Assembly (NCBI RefSeq): GCF_013282745.1
Contig: NZ_CP054044.1
Coordinates: 3,596,001 to 3,660,000, forward strand
DNA length: 64,000 nt
Source of the DNA: Yersinia bercovieri ATCC 43970
GTDB taxonomy: Bacteria; Pseudomonadota; Gammaproteobacteria; Enterobacterales; Enterobacteriaceae
Direction: 5' to 3'
Shown here: piece by piece, positions 51,116 through 62,539 of the stretch
How the letters are laid out: each line of letters begins with the position of its first letter
How positions within the stretch are numbered: the stretch's first letter is position 1
Program-made: the position numbers and the translations under genes
The notes under the pieces: generated by a model
The model's input: the letters and a program-made list of their open reading frames with translations, nothing else
Told to the model about the DNA's origin: nothing
Databases searched by the model: none

Positions 51116-52060
51116 TCAGTTGCTGGTGTCGTCATGCTGAGTAGCTGATGGGTTGTCATCTTTCAGCCACTCAGCATTTAGCGTGACACTGTCACCCAAA
51201 TACGCCAGCAACCATGCCAGTGCCGGTGAGTGGTTGTTCTGCTCCCACGTCAGGCAGCATGGGCTATCCGGTAGCGGTTCAGCCAAGCTTAGCGCTGCCA
51301 GCCTCCCTTGCGCAATCAGCGGCGAGACCATATGAGCAGGCACCATGCCAACACATAGCCCCGCGCACAGGCAGTCAATCCCCGTCGCCCAGTCCGGTGC
51401 CACCAACCGCTGCTGATTATCTAAGGTCCAGGTGTCCCGTTTCGGCAGGTTGCGCGCGGTATCTTCCAGACAGAGTGCGGGGTAAGGCCGCAACTGATCA
51501 TCGGTCAGTGGCCCGGTTAACCGCGCTAATGGGTGTTCGACACTCACCACACATTGCCAACTTAAAAAGCCCATGTCGCGAAAAACAAACCGCCCTCCGA
51601 CTGGCACCGCACGCGTGGCGCCGATGGCCATTTCAGCCTGCCCGTCCACCAGCGCATCCCAGACGCCATTGAACACCTCATAACGTACCCGTAATTCGAT
51701 ATCAGGAAAATGTCGATAGAAATCCAGAACTAAGCGGCGGCTGCGCTGTGGTTTGACGATTTTATCCACCACGATGGTTAACTCCCCTCGCCAGCCATTC
51801 GCCACTTGTTGGCATTGACGGCGAGTGCCATTCATTTTTTTGATAACATCGCGAGCTTCTTTGATAAAAACGACACCTGCGGCGGTTAATTCTACGTCAC
51901 GATGACGCCGTTCAAACAGCGGCACCGCCAGCCACTCTTCAAGCTGGCGCACGGTATAACTTATCGCCGATGGCACACGGTGCAATTCTTGAGCGGCGGC
52001 ACTGAAGCTACCGGTACGTGCGACCGCGTCAACCACATCCAGCGAGTATTCAGACCACAT
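51116..52060 (-). CDS. punR: LysR-type regulator PunR
   Basis: A 314-residue LysR-family regulator with the N-terminal helix-turn-helix (GSFSAAAQELHRVPSAISYTVRQLE) and a C-terminal effector domain. In E. coli PunR (YdhB) activates the divergent punC exporter gene in response to purine nucleosides. Here it is also divergent from punC with 194 bases between. Confidence 0.93.
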   Translation of the reverse strand: MWSEYSLDVVDAVARTGSFSAAAQELHRVPSAISYTVRQLEEWLAVPLFERRHRDVELTAAGVVFIKEARDVIKKMNGTRRQCQQVANGWRGELTIVVDKIVKPQRSRRLVLDFYRHFPDIELRVRYEVFNGVWDALVDGQAEMAIGATRAVPVGGRFVFRDMGFLSWQCVVSVEHPLARLTGPLTDDQLRPYPALCLEDTARNLPKRDTWTLDNQQRLVAPDWATGIDCLCAGLCVGMVPAHMVSPLIAQGRLAALSLAEPLPDSPCCLTWEQNNHSPALAWLLAYLGDSVTLNAEWLKDDNPSATQHDDTSN

Positions 52061-52254
52061 TATCTTCTGCTCCTGTTGCTCATTTATTCAGACATCAAAT
52101 ATTTTGATAGCATGGCGCAAATATTACCGTTTCACAATCGAATCACTCGCCGGATAGAATGCCCCCGCAATAAAATTGCCTGTAATAATACATTTACAAT
52201 AACAACATATTGACAACAGCAACGCCTGCAACATTTTCACATTGAGAATAAAGA

Positions 52255-53451
52255 ATGAAAACCACCTCTAGCTTCATGTTCTACCTGGCTGGCTTAAGTA
52301 TGCTGGGTTATCTGGCCACCGACATGTATTTGCCCGCCTTTGGCGCAATGCAACAAGAGCTGCAAACCTCCGCCGGTGCCATCAGTGCCAGTCTGAGCAT
52401 CTTCCTCGCCGGTTTCGCTATCGCCCAACTTATCTGGGGGCCGGTATCGGATAAAATAGGTCGTAAACCGGTGCTGTTGGTCGGGTTGGGGTTATTTGCT
52501 ATCGGCTGTCTGGGGATTTTGTGGGTTGAGACTGCCACCCAGTTATTAATCCTGCGTTTTATTCAAGCGGTGGGGGTCTGTTCTGCCGCCGTGAGCTGGC
52601 AAGCCTTAGTGGTGGATCGTTATCGCGACGGTAAAGCCAACCGCGTATTCGCAACTATCATGCCGCTGGTGGCGTTGTCGCCGGCACTGGCACCTTTGCT
52701 GGGTGCCTGGCTGTTAAATCACTTCAGTTGGCGCGCCATTTTTGTCGTTCTGCTGGCCGTTACTCTGCTGCTCCTGATCCCAACGGCGCTGTTGAAAGAG
52801 CGGAAAAAATCCGCGACTGATAGAGCCGATCAAAGTAGGGCTAGGATCAGTTTCTACCAGTTATTGAAATCGCCACAGTTTAGCGGCAACGTGATGATGT
52901 TCGCCGCATGTAGTGCCGGATTTTTCGCTTGGTTAACCGGTTCACCTTTTATTTTGGGCGACATGGGATATGGCCCGAACGTCATCGGTTTAAGTTATGT
53001 TCCACAGACATTGGCTTTTCTCTTAGGCGGTTTCGGTTGCCGTAGCGCTCTGACTCGCATCAAAGGAAATACCCTGCTGCCATGGCTGTTGGCGGGGTAT
53101 AGCGCCAGCATGATCGCGCTCTATCTCATCGCAACCTTTACCACTCCGACACTGGTGAGCTTACTTATTCCTTTCTGCATAATGGCGCTTGTGAATGGTG
53201 CCTGCTACCCTATTATCGTAGCGAATGCATTAATGCCTTTTCCGGCGAACACTGGCAAAGCCGCTGCACTGCAAAACACGCTTCAGCTAGGGTTGTGTTT
53301 TGTCGCGAGCATGATGGTGTCCGCTTTTATCAGCCAGGCATTGCTGGCAACAGTGACGGTGATGCTGTCGACGGTTGTGTTAGCACTATTGGGATATGGC
53401 ATTCATTGCTATGCGCTGCGAAAAGATAAAAAGGGAATTAATTTTCAATAG
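52255..53451 (+). CDS. punC: Purine nucleoside exporter PunC (MFS)
   Basis: A 398-residue inner-membrane drug:H+ antiporter-type MFS protein (12 helices, Bcr/CflA subfamily). The MFS signature [16 protein letters not shown] is between helices 2 and 3, and the early DMYLPAF motif is typical of the subfamily. E. coli YdhC is now called PunC. Divergent from punR, its likely activator. Confidence 0.92.
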   Translation: MKTTSSFMFYLAGLSMLGYLATDMYLPAFGAMQQELQTSAGAISASLSIFLAGFAIAQLIWGPVSDKIGRKPVLLVGLGLFAIGCLGILWVETATQLLILRFIQAVGVCSAAVSWQALVVDRYRDGKANRVFATIMPLVALSPALAPLLGAWLLNHFSWRAIFVVLLAVTLLLLIPTALLKERKKSATDRADQSRARISFYQLLKSPQFSGNVMMFAACSAGFFAWLTGSPFILGDMGYGPNVIGLSYVPQTLAFLLGGFGCRSALTRIKGNTLLPWLLAGYSASMIALYLIATFTTPTLVSLLIPFCIMALVNGACYPIIVANALMPFPANTGKAAALQNTLQLGLCFVASMMVSAFISQALLATVTVMLSTVVLALLGYGIHCYALRKDKKGINFQ

Positions 53452-53771
53452 AAATAGTCACTAAGCGGCATAAAAGCCGGGAGCGATTTAGTATTGAGAA
53501 AGCGTCCCGGCAAGCCTATACTCGGTTTAACCGATTACAATACCATTAAAAAAAAGCATTATCTTAAGCACTTTCTGTGCGCGTGGATTGCGTCACATTT
53601 ACTCTTATGGATGAGTTACCCTAAACCAAAACATAATTAGGGTTTCTTCTTAATCTTCCTCTGTCCGTAACGGATATCAGACACCAAGGTCACAACAACC
53701 TAATTGGTATGTCTTCGCGCATATAGATAATTATCGCGGGTCATAAGTCAGAAGAAAGTGATGGAGAAGCT
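53452..53771. other. Region between punC and cfa
   Basis: The 320 bases hold no gene that I can support. The cfa promoters must lie here; in E. coli one depends on sigma-S. I could not identify a certain site. Confidence 0.4.
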
Positions 53772-54923
53772 ATGAGTTCATCCTGTATAGAAGACCAGAG
53801 CATTCAAGAAAATCCGTGGTTCCGCATAGTGCAAGAGATGCTGAACCGGGCTGATATTGAGATCAATGGCTCACGCCCCTTCGACATTCAAGTTAATAAC
53901 CCAGACTTTTTTAAGCGGGTATTACAAGAAGGATCTTTGGGATTAGGTGAGAGTTATATGGACGGTTGGTGGGAGTGCGATCGCTTGGATATCTTTTTCC
54001 AGCGAGTTCTCCGTGCTGGCCTGGAAAATCAACTTCCACACCATCTCAAAGATACTTTACGTATTGCCGCCGCCCGTGTGATCAATTTGCAATCAAAGAA
54101 ACGCGCCTGGATTGTCGGCAAAGAGCATTATGACTTAGGTAATGATCTATTTAGCCTCATGCTCGACCCCAATATGCAATACTCCTGCGGCTACTGGAAA
54201 GAGGCCACGACTCTTGAGCAAGCGCAGGAAAATAAGCTGCAGATGATCTGCGAAAAGCTGCAATTAGCCCCGGGCATGAAACTGCTGGATATCGGTTGTG
54301 GTTGGGGTGGACTTGCCGCTTATGCCGCCCGCCATTACGGGGTCTCAGTCTCAGGGGTGACCATTTCAGCGGAACAGCAAAAATTGGCGCAAGAGCGCTG
54401 CGCAGGTTTGGATGTCACTATCTTGCTGCAAGACTATCGTGATTTAAATGAACAGTTTGATCGTATTGTGTCGGTGGGGATGTTCGAGCATGTGGGGCCA
54501 AAGAATTACCGCACCTATTTTGAGGTGGTAAATCGCAATTTAAAACCTGATGGGTTGTTCTTGCTGCACACCATTGGCGCTAATCGCACTGATCTCAGTA
54601 TTGATCCGTGGATTAATAAATATATCTTCCCAAATGGTTGCCTGCCCTCGGTGAAACATATTGCTCAGGCCAGCGAGCCCTATTTTATCATGGAAGATTG
54701 GCATAATTTCGGCGCAGATTATGACCGAACATTAATGGCCTGGTATGCCCGTTTCCAAGCGGCATGGCCAACTCTGGCGCAGAATTACTCCTCGCGATTT
54801 GAACGGATGTTTAGCTATTATCTGAATGCGTGTGCTGGGGCATTCCGCGCCAGAGACATTCAATTGTGGCAAGTTCTGTTTAGCCCTAATGGCGTAGAGG
54901 GCGGTATTCGGACTCCCCGTTAA
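53772..54923 (+). CDS. cfa: Cyclopropane-fatty-acyl-phospholipid synthase
   Basis: A 383-residue membrane-associated enzyme that adds a methylene from S-adenosylmethionine across the double bond of membrane phospholipids, protecting against acid. The SAM motif is LLDIGCGWGGLAAYAA, the bicarbonate and lipid-binding part includes YDLGNDLF and MQYSCGYW, and the family's conserved cysteine is in YYLNACAGAFRARDIQLWQ. Length as in E. coli within one residue. Confidence 0.96.
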   Translation: MSSSCIEDQSIQENPWFRIVQEMLNRADIEINGSRPFDIQVNNPDFFKRVLQEGSLGLGESYMDGWWECDRLDIFFQRVLRAGLENQLPHHLKDTLRIAAARVINLQSKKRAWIVGKEHYDLGNDLFSLMLDPNMQYSCGYWKEATTLEQAQENKLQMICEKLQLAPGMKLLDIGCGWGGLAAYAARHYGVSVSGVTISAEQQKLAQERCAGLDVTILLQDYRDLNEQFDRIVSVGMFEHVGPKNYRTYFEVVNRNLKPDGLFLLHTIGANRTDLSIDPWINKYIFPNGCLPSVKHIAQASEPYFIMEDWHNFGADYDRTLMAWYARFQAAWPTLAQNYSSRFERMFSYYLNACAGAFRARDIQLWQVLFSPNGVEGGIRTPR

Positions 54924-54955
54924 GAGTGCCGCAATTTAAACATGACTGGTTTGAT

Positions 54956-54990
54956 AGCAGGGGTGCACAGCCCCTGCTTCACTTTTATCC
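54956..54990. terminator. Terminator between cfa and ribE
   Basis: GCAGGGG (54957-54963) and CCCCTGC (54971-54977) pair, extended by A-T, between two convergent genes. The trailing T run is broken. Confidence 0.6.
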
Positions 54991-54993
54991 TAC

Positions 54994-55647
54994 TTACTCA
55001 CGCACTGTTTTTTCCACGGACTCAGTGGCATGGACAATATCGCGCTGCGCCAGTACTCGCTCAACGGTATCCACCACAGCCTGCGTCTGCGGATCTATTT
55101 CGATATTGACCCGATGCCCTAAGCGCTTTTTACCTAGCGTGGTGCGTGCCAGTGTTTCCGGGATCAGATGCACACAAAAACGGTTGCCGACGACTTCACC
55201 GATGGTCAGGCTGATACCATCAATACCGATAAAACCTTTATGTAATATATATTTCATCAAATCAGCGCTGGGCATTCGAAACCAGATCTGACGATTATTT
55301 TCTGATGTATATATTTTGGTTATTTCAGCGGTACAAATAATATGGCCGGACATAAGATGCCCACCAATTTCGTCACTGAATTTAGCTGCGCGCTCCAAAT
55401 TAACCACATCCCCCACCTGAATATCACCCAGGTTAGTGATGCGCAGTGTCTCCTTCATCAAATCAAAGCTAACCCGATGGCCTTCAATCGCAGTGACCGT
55501 CAGGCAACAACCATTGTGGGCAACAGAAGCGCCTAAGGCTAATTCAGGTAGCATCTCAGTTGGCATCTCCACCACATGAGTACGGAAATTAGATTTTTCT
55601 TCGATGGCAACCACCGGCGCGGTGCCTTGAACAATACCGGTAAACAT
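54994..55647 (-). CDS. ribE: Riboflavin synthase alpha chain
   Basis: A 217-residue enzyme (ribC in some E. coli naming) that makes riboflavin from two molecules of dimethylribityllumazine. It consists of two lumazine-binding repeats: [12 protein letters not shown] with NGCCLTV, and GHLMSGH with GISLTIGEV. The length is typical. No FMN riboswitch lies upstream, as in E. coli for this gene. Confidence 0.95.
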   Translation of the reverse strand: MFTGIVQGTAPVVAIEEKSNFRTHVVEMPTEMLPELALGASVAHNGCCLTVTAIEGHRVSFDLMKETLRITNLGDIQVGDVVNLERAAKFSDEIGGHLMSGHIICTAEITKIYTSENNRQIWFRMPSADLMKYILHKGFIGIDGISLTIGEVVGNRFCVHLIPETLARTTLGKKRLGHRVNIEIDPQTQAVVDTVERVLAQRDIVHATESVEKTVRE

Positions 55648-56013
55648 ACGCCATGCCTCTCATCAGTCAGCGGTAAAAAGAAGTGATCTCTGCGTTGATT
55701 TTGCCTCAGAAGATACGGAAAACCAAACCACTTAGAATAAAAAACTGCATACGCGGTATTTTGCTGATATTTAATGACAAGGATTGCTTAAGCTCGGCGA
55801 GAAGGTACAATCTTTTATACTCGTTTTTCTTGATGTTGTAGGCTTGCTAGTGACTCCCTCTCTCTCTTACCCGAATCACTGAGCGGCGTCAGACCATCGG
55901 GCTATACTTGCTACCTACCTGCAACCCCAAGTATTTTGGATAGATTGTTTCCGTTATTTTATTTAACGCTTATTTAGCGATAAATAGCCTCAATAAATAA
56001 AGAAGGTGCATAC
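55648..56013. other. Divergent region ribE / mdtK
   Basis: The 366 bases hold divergent promoters. A TATACT -10-like box stands at 55816-55821, but no fitting -35 is evident. No gene or riboswitch was found. Confidence 0.4.
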
Positions 56014-57387
56014 GTGCAGAAGTATATAGTAGAGGCGCGTAGCTTATTGGCTCTCGCTATTCCCGTCGTCATCGCGCAACTGTCCCAAACGGCAATGGGC
56101 GTGGTTGATACCATTATGGCCGGCTCTGTTAGTGCAACCGATATGGCTGCGGTGGCCGTGGGGACATCTATCTGGCTACCGGCAATCTTATTCGGTCATG
56201 GTTTACTGCTAGCGCTAACCCCTACGGTTGCCCAACTTAATGGTTCCGGGCGGCGTAACCAGATTGCCCATCAAGTCAGGCAAGGATTTTGGCTGGCGCT
56301 GTGCGTTTCACTGCTCATTATGTTTGTGCTATATAATAGCGACCACGTTATTAAGCAAATGCATAATATTGACCCGATACTGGCGGATAAAGCCGTTGGT
56401 TTCTTACATGCCATTATGTGGGGCGCGCCCGGCTATCTGTTCTTCCAAGTGTTGCGTAATCAGTGCGAAGGATTGTCCAAAACTAAACCGGGGATGGTGA
56501 TAGGTTTTATCGGTTTGCTGGTTAATATTCCGATTAACTATATTTTCATCTACGGTAAATTCGGCGCACCGGCGTTAGGGGGCGTGGGTTGTGGTGTGGC
56601 CACCGGAACCGTCTACTGGGTGATGTTCCTGATGATGCGGTGGTATGTTACCCGCGCTCGCTCGCAGCAAGACATCAAACTGGAGAAAGGGTTTGCAGCA
56701 CCAGACTGGCAAGTGATGAAACGTTTGGGCGGCCTTGGTCTACCCGTTGCGCTGGCGCTGTTTTTCGAAGTGACACTGTTTGCTGTAGTAGCATTACTGG
56801 TTTCGCCACTCGGTATCGTCGCGGTTGCCGGGCACCAGATTGCGCTCAACTTCAGCTCACTGATGTTTATGTTACCCATGTCACTGAGTGTGGCGGCCAC
56901 TATTCGTGTTGGCTTCCGCCTCGGTCAGGGTTCGGTTGATCAAGCAAAGGTCGCGGCTTATACCAGTATTGCTGTCGGTTTGATGCTGGCCTGCATAACT
57001 GCGGTGTTTACGGTTATTTTCCGCGAACATATTGCCCTGCTGTATAACAAAACACCTGAAGTCGTGATGATGGCCTCCCATTTGATGCTGCTAGCGGCGC
57101 TCTATCAGCTCTCTGATGCCATTCAGGTGATCGGCAGCGGTGTATTACGTGGCTATAAAGATACCCGTTCGATCTTCTTTATTACCTTTACAGCTTATTG
57201 GTTGCTGGGGTTACCGAGTGGTTACCTGCTGGGACTGACCGACTATATTGTCCCCGCAATGGGGCCAAGTGGTTTCTGGATAGGCTTCGTTATCGGCTTA
57301 ACCGCTGCGGCGATCTTAATGGCACTGCGCATCCGTTGGTTACAAAAACAACCGACGGCGTTTATCCTGCAAAAAGCAGCACACTAG
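56014..57387 (+). CDS. mdtK: Multidrug efflux protein MdtK (MATE family)
   Basis: A 457-residue sodium- or proton-driven multidrug exporter with 12 membrane helices. MATE motifs occur in [24 protein letters not shown] helix 1 and [15 protein letters not shown] in the second half. The start is GTG at 56014, with AGAAGG upstream, giving the family's [17 protein letters not shown]. Also named norM or ydhE. Confidence 0.95.
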   Translation: MQKYIVEARSLLALAIPVVIAQLSQTAMGVVDTIMAGSVSATDMAAVAVGTSIWLPAILFGHGLLLALTPTVAQLNGSGRRNQIAHQVRQGFWLALCVSLLIMFVLYNSDHVIKQMHNIDPILADKAVGFLHAIMWGAPGYLFFQVLRNQCEGLSKTKPGMVIGFIGLLVNIPINYIFIYGKFGAPALGGVGCGVATGTVYWVMFLMMRWYVTRARSQQDIKLEKGFAAPDWQVMKRLGGLGLPVALALFFEVTLFAVVALLVSPLGIVAVAGHQIALNFSSLMFMLPMSLSVAATIRVGFRLGQGSVDQAKVAAYTSIAVGLMLACITAVFTVIFREHIALLYNKTPEVVMMASHLMLLAALYQLSDAIQVIGSGVLRGYKDTRSIFFITFTAYWLLGLPSGYLLGLTDYIVPAMGPSGFWIGFVIGLTAAAILMALRIRWLQKQPTAFILQKAAH

Positions 57388-57397
57388 GCAAGCCTAG

Positions 57398-57440
57398 CTA
57401 AGTGTTAATCGCTGGAGTCAAACTGGCGATTAATGCTTAG
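57398..57440 (+). other. Hairpin after mdtK
   Basis: Two 15-nt arms (57398-57412 and 57426-57440) pair with two mismatches. No T run follows, so it is either a weak terminator or an mRNA 3' structure. Confidence 0.5.
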
Positions 57441-57604
57441 GTAAAGCGAAAAGATGAGGAAAAAAACAGCGCAATGAGTAAAAGCGCAGCAATTACGTGA
57501 GTTTGCGGTGAATATTGTGTTTTTCTCCTTGCCAGCCGTCGGGCGGATCGTTAATATTCGTCCCCGCTGTCAGCATTGATGGCAGGTAATAAGATTATGG
57601 TATT

Positions 57605-57681
57605 GCGTCCGTAGCTCAGTTGGTTAGAGCACCACCTTGACATGGTGGGGGTCGATGGTTCGAGTCCATTCGGACGCACCA
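57605..57681 (+). tRNA. valV: tRNA-Val (anticodon GAC)
   Basis: A 77-nt cloverleaf: acceptor GCGTCCG with CGGACGC, D-loop AGCTCAGTTGGTTAGAG, anticodon stem-loop CACCTTGACATGGTG with GAC at 57639-57641, T-loop GGTTCGAGTCC, and an encoded CCA end. It is followed 24 nt later by an identical copy, as valV-valW in E. coli. Confidence 0.98.
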
Positions 57682-57705
57682 ATCTTATTATTTGTAGGGT
57701 AATGT

Positions 57706-57782
57706 GCGTCCGTAGCTCAGTTGGTTAGAGCACCACCTTGACATGGTGGGGGTCGATGGTTCGAGTCCATTCGGACGCACCA
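57706..57782 (+). tRNA. valW: tRNA-Val (anticodon GAC), second copy
   Basis: All 77 bases equal those of the first copy, including the encoded CCA. The two are probably one transcript, processed in the 24-nt spacer. Confidence 0.98.
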
Positions 57783-58312
57783 CTCTGCTATTTTCGATGT
57801 TCCCCATATTCCCATATTCCCATTTTACCACCTGACTTCTCAATCCTCACTGATATTCTGTCGCTCTCAATATTCTGTTTTTCATCAATGAATTTGTTAA
57901 AAGTGTTAAAACAAATATCTGTTGCGCAACAAATTAGGCATTACTCTTAGTGTTTGCGCGACTAATCTCCCCTTTTTATAAAAAACGGCAATGAGTTCCT
58001 GTTTTCTATTTCATTTCCCGTTAGTTACCGCTTATAATACGAACCGTCGTTTCAGTTGAATGGTTTCAGCCTCTTGATCTGTAGATACGCTAAAAAAATA
58101 CAACTCACCTATACGCCGTCGTATACCGATCATGCGTTTAGCCTCGTGCTAAAGTTTTCCGCTCAACTTCCACAACTGTCATCTATTCTTAGTAATGTTT
58201 TGCTTCTTGGGCACGTTTCTTTACACCAGACACTAATCAGATCCCCACTCCGTTGCTCGATTAAACGGAATATTCGCTTTTTATCCATCACAACTTGTAG
58301 AAAAAATCCGTC
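57783..58312. other. Region between valW and pykF
   Basis: This 530-bp A/T-rich region holds the pykF promoter and Cra-like site and a long (about 265 nt) predicted leader. No gene is seen. Confidence 0.5.
58033..58068 (+). promoter_or_regulatory. pykF promoter and candidate Cra (FruR) site
   Basis: A consensus -10 TATAAT at 58033-58038 has only a weak -35 (TTCATT, 17 bp upstream). TTGAATGGTTTCAGC (58056-58070) carries the inverted TGAA/TTCA core of Cra sites and lies just downstream of the expected start, suited to repression. Cra represses pykF in E. coli. Confidence 0.6.
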
Positions 58313-59725
58313 ATGAAAAAGACTAAAATTGTTTGTACCATCGGTCCAAAAACCGAATCCGAAGAGATGCTGACGAACCTGCTGAATGCAGGTATGAATG
58401 TTATGCGCTTGAACTTCTCCCACGGTGACTATGCAGAGCATGGTCAACGTATCAAGAATATCCGTGCTGTCATGGCGAAAACTGGCCTGAAAGCGGGTAT
58501 CCTGCTGGACACCAAAGGCCCTGAAATCCGCACCATGAAACTGGAAGGCGGCAAAGATGCGGCTCTGGTTGCAGGTCAGACTTTCACTTTCACCACTGAT
58601 CAAAGCGTGATTGGCAACAATACTATCGTTGCTGTGACCTACCCAGGTTTCGCTGCTGACCTGAAAATCGGCAACACGGTGTTGGTTGACGATGGTTTGA
58701 TCGGCATGGAAGTGACAGAAGTCACTGAAAGCAACGTGGTATGTAAAGTGCTGAACAACGGTGATCTGGGCGAAAACAAAGGCGTTAACCTGCCGGGCGT
58801 CTCTATCCAGTTGCCAGCATTAGCTGAAAAAGATAAAGCTGACCTGATCTTTGGTTGTGAGCAAGGCGTAGACTTCGTTGCGGCATCCTTTATCCGTAAA
58901 CGTTCAGACGTCCTGGAAATCCGCGAACACCTGAAAGCACACGGTGGCGGCCACATCCAAATCATCTCTAAAATCGAAAACCAGGAGGGTCTGAATAATT
59001 TCGACGAAATCCTGGAAGCATCTGACGGCATCATGGTGGCCCGTGGTGACTTGGGTGTTGAGATCCCGGTTGAAGAAGTTATCTTCGCGCAGAAGATGAT
59101 GATTGAAAAATGTAACCGTGCTCGCAAAGTTGTTATCACTGCAACTCAGATGCTCGATTCAATGATCAAAAACCCACGCCCTACCCGTGCAGAAGCTGGC
59201 GACGTTGCTAACGCCATCCTGGACGGTACAGACGCCGTGATGCTGTCTGGTGAAAGTGCTAAGGGTAAGTACCCATTAGAGTCTGTCACCATCATGGCGA
59301 CCATCTGCGAGCGTACAGACCGTATCATGCCTAGCCGCATCGAAACGCTGAACGACAATCGCAAAATGCGTATCACTGAAGCCGTTTGCCGTGGTGCTGT
59401 AGAAACCGCAGAAAAACTGGAAGCAAAAGTGATCGTCGTCGCCACAGGTGGCGGTAAATCGGCCAAATCAGTGCGTAAATACTTCCCAACTGCAACTATT
59501 CTGGCACTGACCACCAATGAAACCACGGCCCGTCAGTTAATTCTGACCAAAGGCGTGATCACTCAACTGGTCAACGAAATTGCTTCAACAGATGATTTCT
59601 ACCGTATCGGTAAAGAAGCGGCGCTGGCCAGCGGTTTGGCACAGAAAGGTGACGTGGTGATCATGGTTTCTGGTGCGTTAGTACCAAGTGGCACCACTAA
59701 TACTTCATCAGTGCACGTGTTATAA
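58313..59725 (+). CDS. pykF: Pyruvate kinase I
   Basis: A 470-residue glycolytic enzyme making pyruvate and ATP from phosphoenolpyruvate, activated by fructose 1,6-bisphosphate. Motifs: [14 protein letters not shown] at the N-terminus, NFSHGDY, the catalytic lysine in [10 protein letters not shown], the metal-binding [12 protein letters not shown], and the C-terminal effector domain. The length equals E. coli PykF. A strong terminator follows. Confidence 0.97.
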   Translation: MKKTKIVCTIGPKTESEEMLTNLLNAGMNVMRLNFSHGDYAEHGQRIKNIRAVMAKTGLKAGILLDTKGPEIRTMKLEGGKDAALVAGQTFTFTTDQSVIGNNTIVAVTYPGFAADLKIGNTVLVDDGLIGMEVTEVTESNVVCKVLNNGDLGENKGVNLPGVSIQLPALAEKDKADLIFGCEQGVDFVAASFIRKRSDVLEIREHLKAHGGGHIQIISKIENQEGLNNFDEILEASDGIMVARGDLGVEIPVEEVIFAQKMMIEKCNRARKVVITATQMLDSMIKNPRPTRAEAGDVANAILDGTDAVMLSGESAKGKYPLESVTIMATICERTDRIMPSRIETLNDNRKMRITEAVCRGAVETAEKLEAKVIVVATGGGKSAKSVRKYFPTATILALTTNETTARQLILTKGVITQLVNEIASTDDFYRIGKEAALASGLAQKGDVVIMVSGALVPSGTTNTSSVHVL

Positions 59726-59756
59726 TCTCAACACGCACAACTGTACGCTAATTAAA

Positions 59757-59789
59757 AACACCGCTTCCAATAGCGGTGTTTTCTTTTTT
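59757..59789 (+). terminator. Intrinsic terminator after pykF
   Basis: AACACCGCT (59757-59765) and AGCGGTGTT (59772-59780) pair around TCCAAT, followed by a run of T with one C. Confidence 0.9.
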
Positions 59790-59995
59790 AAGCGAACCAA
59801 ATAAACTTTCTGAAAAAATCCATTTTATCCTAATCCTGCCAGAGTCATTTCTCAAATAAGACTTATCCCATAGAATCAGGCTGTTTTGTCTCGTTTTTTT
59901 AACTTTTTTTTAAAACAAGATGCTTCTTTGAGCGAACGATCAAAATAAACCCCTCTAACACTAAAAATTTATTCTCTTTCGAAAAAACTTTGTGT

Positions 59996-60282
<287 letters not shown>

Positions 60283-60300
60283 TATTACTTCCTGAATGAA

Positions 60301-60330
60301 AAATGGCGCACATTGTGCGCCATTTTTTTT
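60301..60330 (+). terminator. Intrinsic terminator after lpp
   Basis: AAATGGCGCAC (60301-60311) and GTGCGCCATTT (60315-60325) form a perfect 11-bp stem with a 3-nt loop, followed by more T. Confidence 0.92.
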
Positions 60331-60536
60331 ACCTCGCAAAACCGCCCTGCTCGCTTGCAAGCTACCGAACTGAACCCAACCTACCCTTTAGCGCCAAAAA
60401 CGCCGTAACAAGGCTGTCACGCGCCATAACTGGCACTTAGGCTATTTGTCTCACATCATTGATTAGAATTGATTCAGAAGGGAGTGAAAACTTTACCATG
60501 ACCGACATGCAGCCATGGTAAAGGTGGAGCTGAGAC

Positions 60537-61604
60537 TTAGTTGGCTGCGGAGTAAACCGGGCCTGGCTGAACCAGCTTAGGCGTCGGCTGTTCAGTCGGT
60601 TGCTGCTCTTCGGTCTGCGGTTGAGTCTGCGGCTCGCTCTGAGGCGCTACAGCAGCAGGAGCTTGCTCTGGTGCCGCTGCGCCTACCGTCACAATCACCG
60701 GCATACCAGCACGACGTACAATCGCACTCTGCACCACTTGTGCATCAGTCTGGCTGTCGTCGATAAACTTCTGCAGGCTGCTGCTAATCGCAATTGGCAT
60801 TGTTTGCGGGTCATCACTGTCGACACGAGACAACGGCTGATGAACCTCCACATAACGTTTACCATCCGGCTCTACCGAATATTTGACTGGCTCATTGATG
60901 ATCTGAACGCGAGTGCCTTTAGGTACTGATTTGAACAGCGCTTCAATATCATCAGGACGTAAACGAATGCAACCGGAGCTGACGCGCATACCAATGCCGA
61001 AATTAGCATTAGTACCGTGGATCAGGTACTCACCACCACCGGCGGCCAGGCGCATCGCAAACAGACCCATTGGGTTTTCCGGGCCGGCTGGAACAACAGC
61101 AGGCAAGGTCACACCCTCGGCCAGATAGTGCTTACGGATATTCGCTGTTGGTGTCCAGGTTGGGTTCGGGATCTTTTGGCTGACAGAGGTCGTCATCGTT
61201 GGGGTATTACGCCCTAACTGGCCGATACCGATTGGGTACACTATCACCTTGTTCTGGCCTTTCGGGTAGTAATAAAGGCGCAGTTCCGCCAGGTTGATCA
61301 CGATACCTTCCCGTGGGGTATCAGGTAACAACATCTGGGTTGGGATAGTTAACACTGAACCCGGTAATGGCAGATACGGGTCAGCATCCGGGTTTGCTTC
61401 CAGCATCCCCAATAAGCCGATTTTGTAGTCGGCTGCAATAGCCTCAAGTGGGCGGCCATCGTTTGGCACAATATAGGTGGTATTTTCGCCAATCAGACGG
61501 CTATTGGCTGGCGGTAGAGGATACTCGGTCGCATTGGCAGCAGTGATACTTCCCGCCACGCAAGTTGCGAATAACATACCAATCAAAGTTAATGCACGTT
61601 TCAT
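60537..61604 (-). CDS. ldtE: L,D-transpeptidase LdtE (YnhG)
   Basis: A 355-residue periplasmic enzyme. In E. coli LdtE forms 3-3 cross-links in peptidoglycan. A signal peptide (about 1-25) is followed by a LysM module (about 42-90, TYIVPNDGRPLEAIAADYKIG) and the YkuD catalytic domain, with the histidine in LIHGTNANFGIG and the cysteine in RVSSGCIRL. The C-terminus is a proline/glutamine-rich tail (about 310-355) that E. coli's shorter enzyme has less of. Confidence 0.92.
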   Translation of the reverse strand: MKRALTLIGMLFATCVAGSITAANATEYPLPPANSRLIGENTTYIVPNDGRPLEAIAADYKIGLLGMLEANPDADPYLPLPGSVLTIPTQMLLPDTPREGIVINLAELRLYYYPKGQNKVIVYPIGIGQLGRNTPTMTTSVSQKIPNPTWTPTANIRKHYLAEGVTLPAVVPAGPENPMGLFAMRLAAGGGEYLIHGTNANFGIGMRVSSGCIRLRPDDIEALFKSVPKGTRVQIINEPVKYSVEPDGKRYVEVHQPLSRVDSDDPQTMPIAISSSLQKFIDDSQTDAQVVQSAIVRRAGMPVIVTVGAAAPEQAPAAVAPQSEPQTQPQTEEQQPTEQPTPKLVQPGPVYSAAN

Positions 61605-61647
61605 GCTTAGTTCCTACATCACTTCTTCAAATTCGGTTTACACGGCG

Positions 61648-61757
61648 ATACCCAATAGATTTCAAGTGCAGGAAAGCGGCATCCCGATGCGCTTACGTCA
61701 GTAAGTGATGCGGGTGAACGCAAGTTGCCAACACACCTACAGTTTGAAAGATGAGGG
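61648..61757. repeat. ERIC-like intergenic palindrome
   Basis: An element of about 110 bp bounded by ATACCC and GGGTAT inverted ends. The central CGCTTACGTCAGTAAGTGA, then TGCGGGTGAACGC, matches the ERIC core (CTTAC...GTAAGTGA...GGGTGA). It lies upstream of ldtE, facing sufE across a 384-bp gap otherwise without genes. Confidence 0.75.
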
Positions 61758-61988
61758 TATATCTACGTTAATTTTAGCAGCCAATAATAAGGCCACCATA
61801 TAGTAACAGCCCTTATTATAAAGGCAATTTATATCTCTACAAATCAAGGTGTTACAATGTAATGTATTGTGCTTTATCGGCCATGACTGATGATTTAACT
61901 TGCTGAAATATCACCACTTTAATACTGTGACCCATAACACAGAAATGGTCAGTCAATCATGAATAAAGCACAAAATGTTGACGGGAGG

Positions 61989-62411
61989 TCAGCTAGCCGA
62001 TAAGGCCGCTGCTTTAGCGCGGATCGCGCGGATCATCGCTTCCAGACCTTGCGAGCGCGAAGGTGTCAGGTGCTGACTCAGGGCTAAGTCGGCAAAGAAT
62101 GGACGTACATCCAAACTGACTATCTGCTGTGGGGTTAAACCTTGATAGAGAATAAACACAATGGCAACCAGACCTTTGACAATCGCGGCATCGCTGTCAC
62201 CGGCAAACAGCACTTGCCCCGCCGCAGAGGGGGTCATGGCGATCCACACTTGGCTTTGGCAACCGGATATCAGGTTCTCCGGTTGGCGCTGCTGTTCGGT
62301 TAACGGCGGCAATTGCGCGCCTAACTCAATCACATACAGGTATTTTTCTTCCCAATTCAAACAACGGGAAAAGTTACGAATCAACTTATCTTTATCGGGT
62401 AGACCAGCCAT
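61989..62411 (-). CDS. sufE: Cysteine desulfuration protein SufE
   Basis: A 140-residue sulfur acceptor that takes persulfide from SufS and passes it to SufBCD. The acceptor cysteine is C51 in [10 protein letters not shown]. The start at 62411 ([14 protein letters not shown]) matches the family; the frame is open 26 codons further. It is separated from sufS by 128 nt, more than in E. coli. Confidence 0.95.
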   Translation of the reverse strand: MAGLPDKDKLIRNFSRCLNWEEKYLYVIELGAQLPPLTEQQRQPENLISGCQSQVWIAMTPSAAGQVLFAGDSDAAIVKGLVAIVFILYQGLTPQQIVSLDVRPFFADLALSQHLTPSRSQGLEAMIRAIRAKAAALSAS

Positions 62412-62539
62412 CACATGCTTCCTAAATAGATAAAAACACCCTTTGCCCCTGGTGTCACCGGCCTGTTCGCTTGCAGCCTGCAACAACAAGGGCTTTGGGT
62501 ATAACCCCTTTGGCGCGAGCTGTCGCCAACTGTTGAATC

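Noticed and set aside
55648..56013. FMN riboswitch upstream of ribE
   Set aside because: None of the conserved RFN blocks can be recognised; E. coli has the element at ribB, not at this gene.
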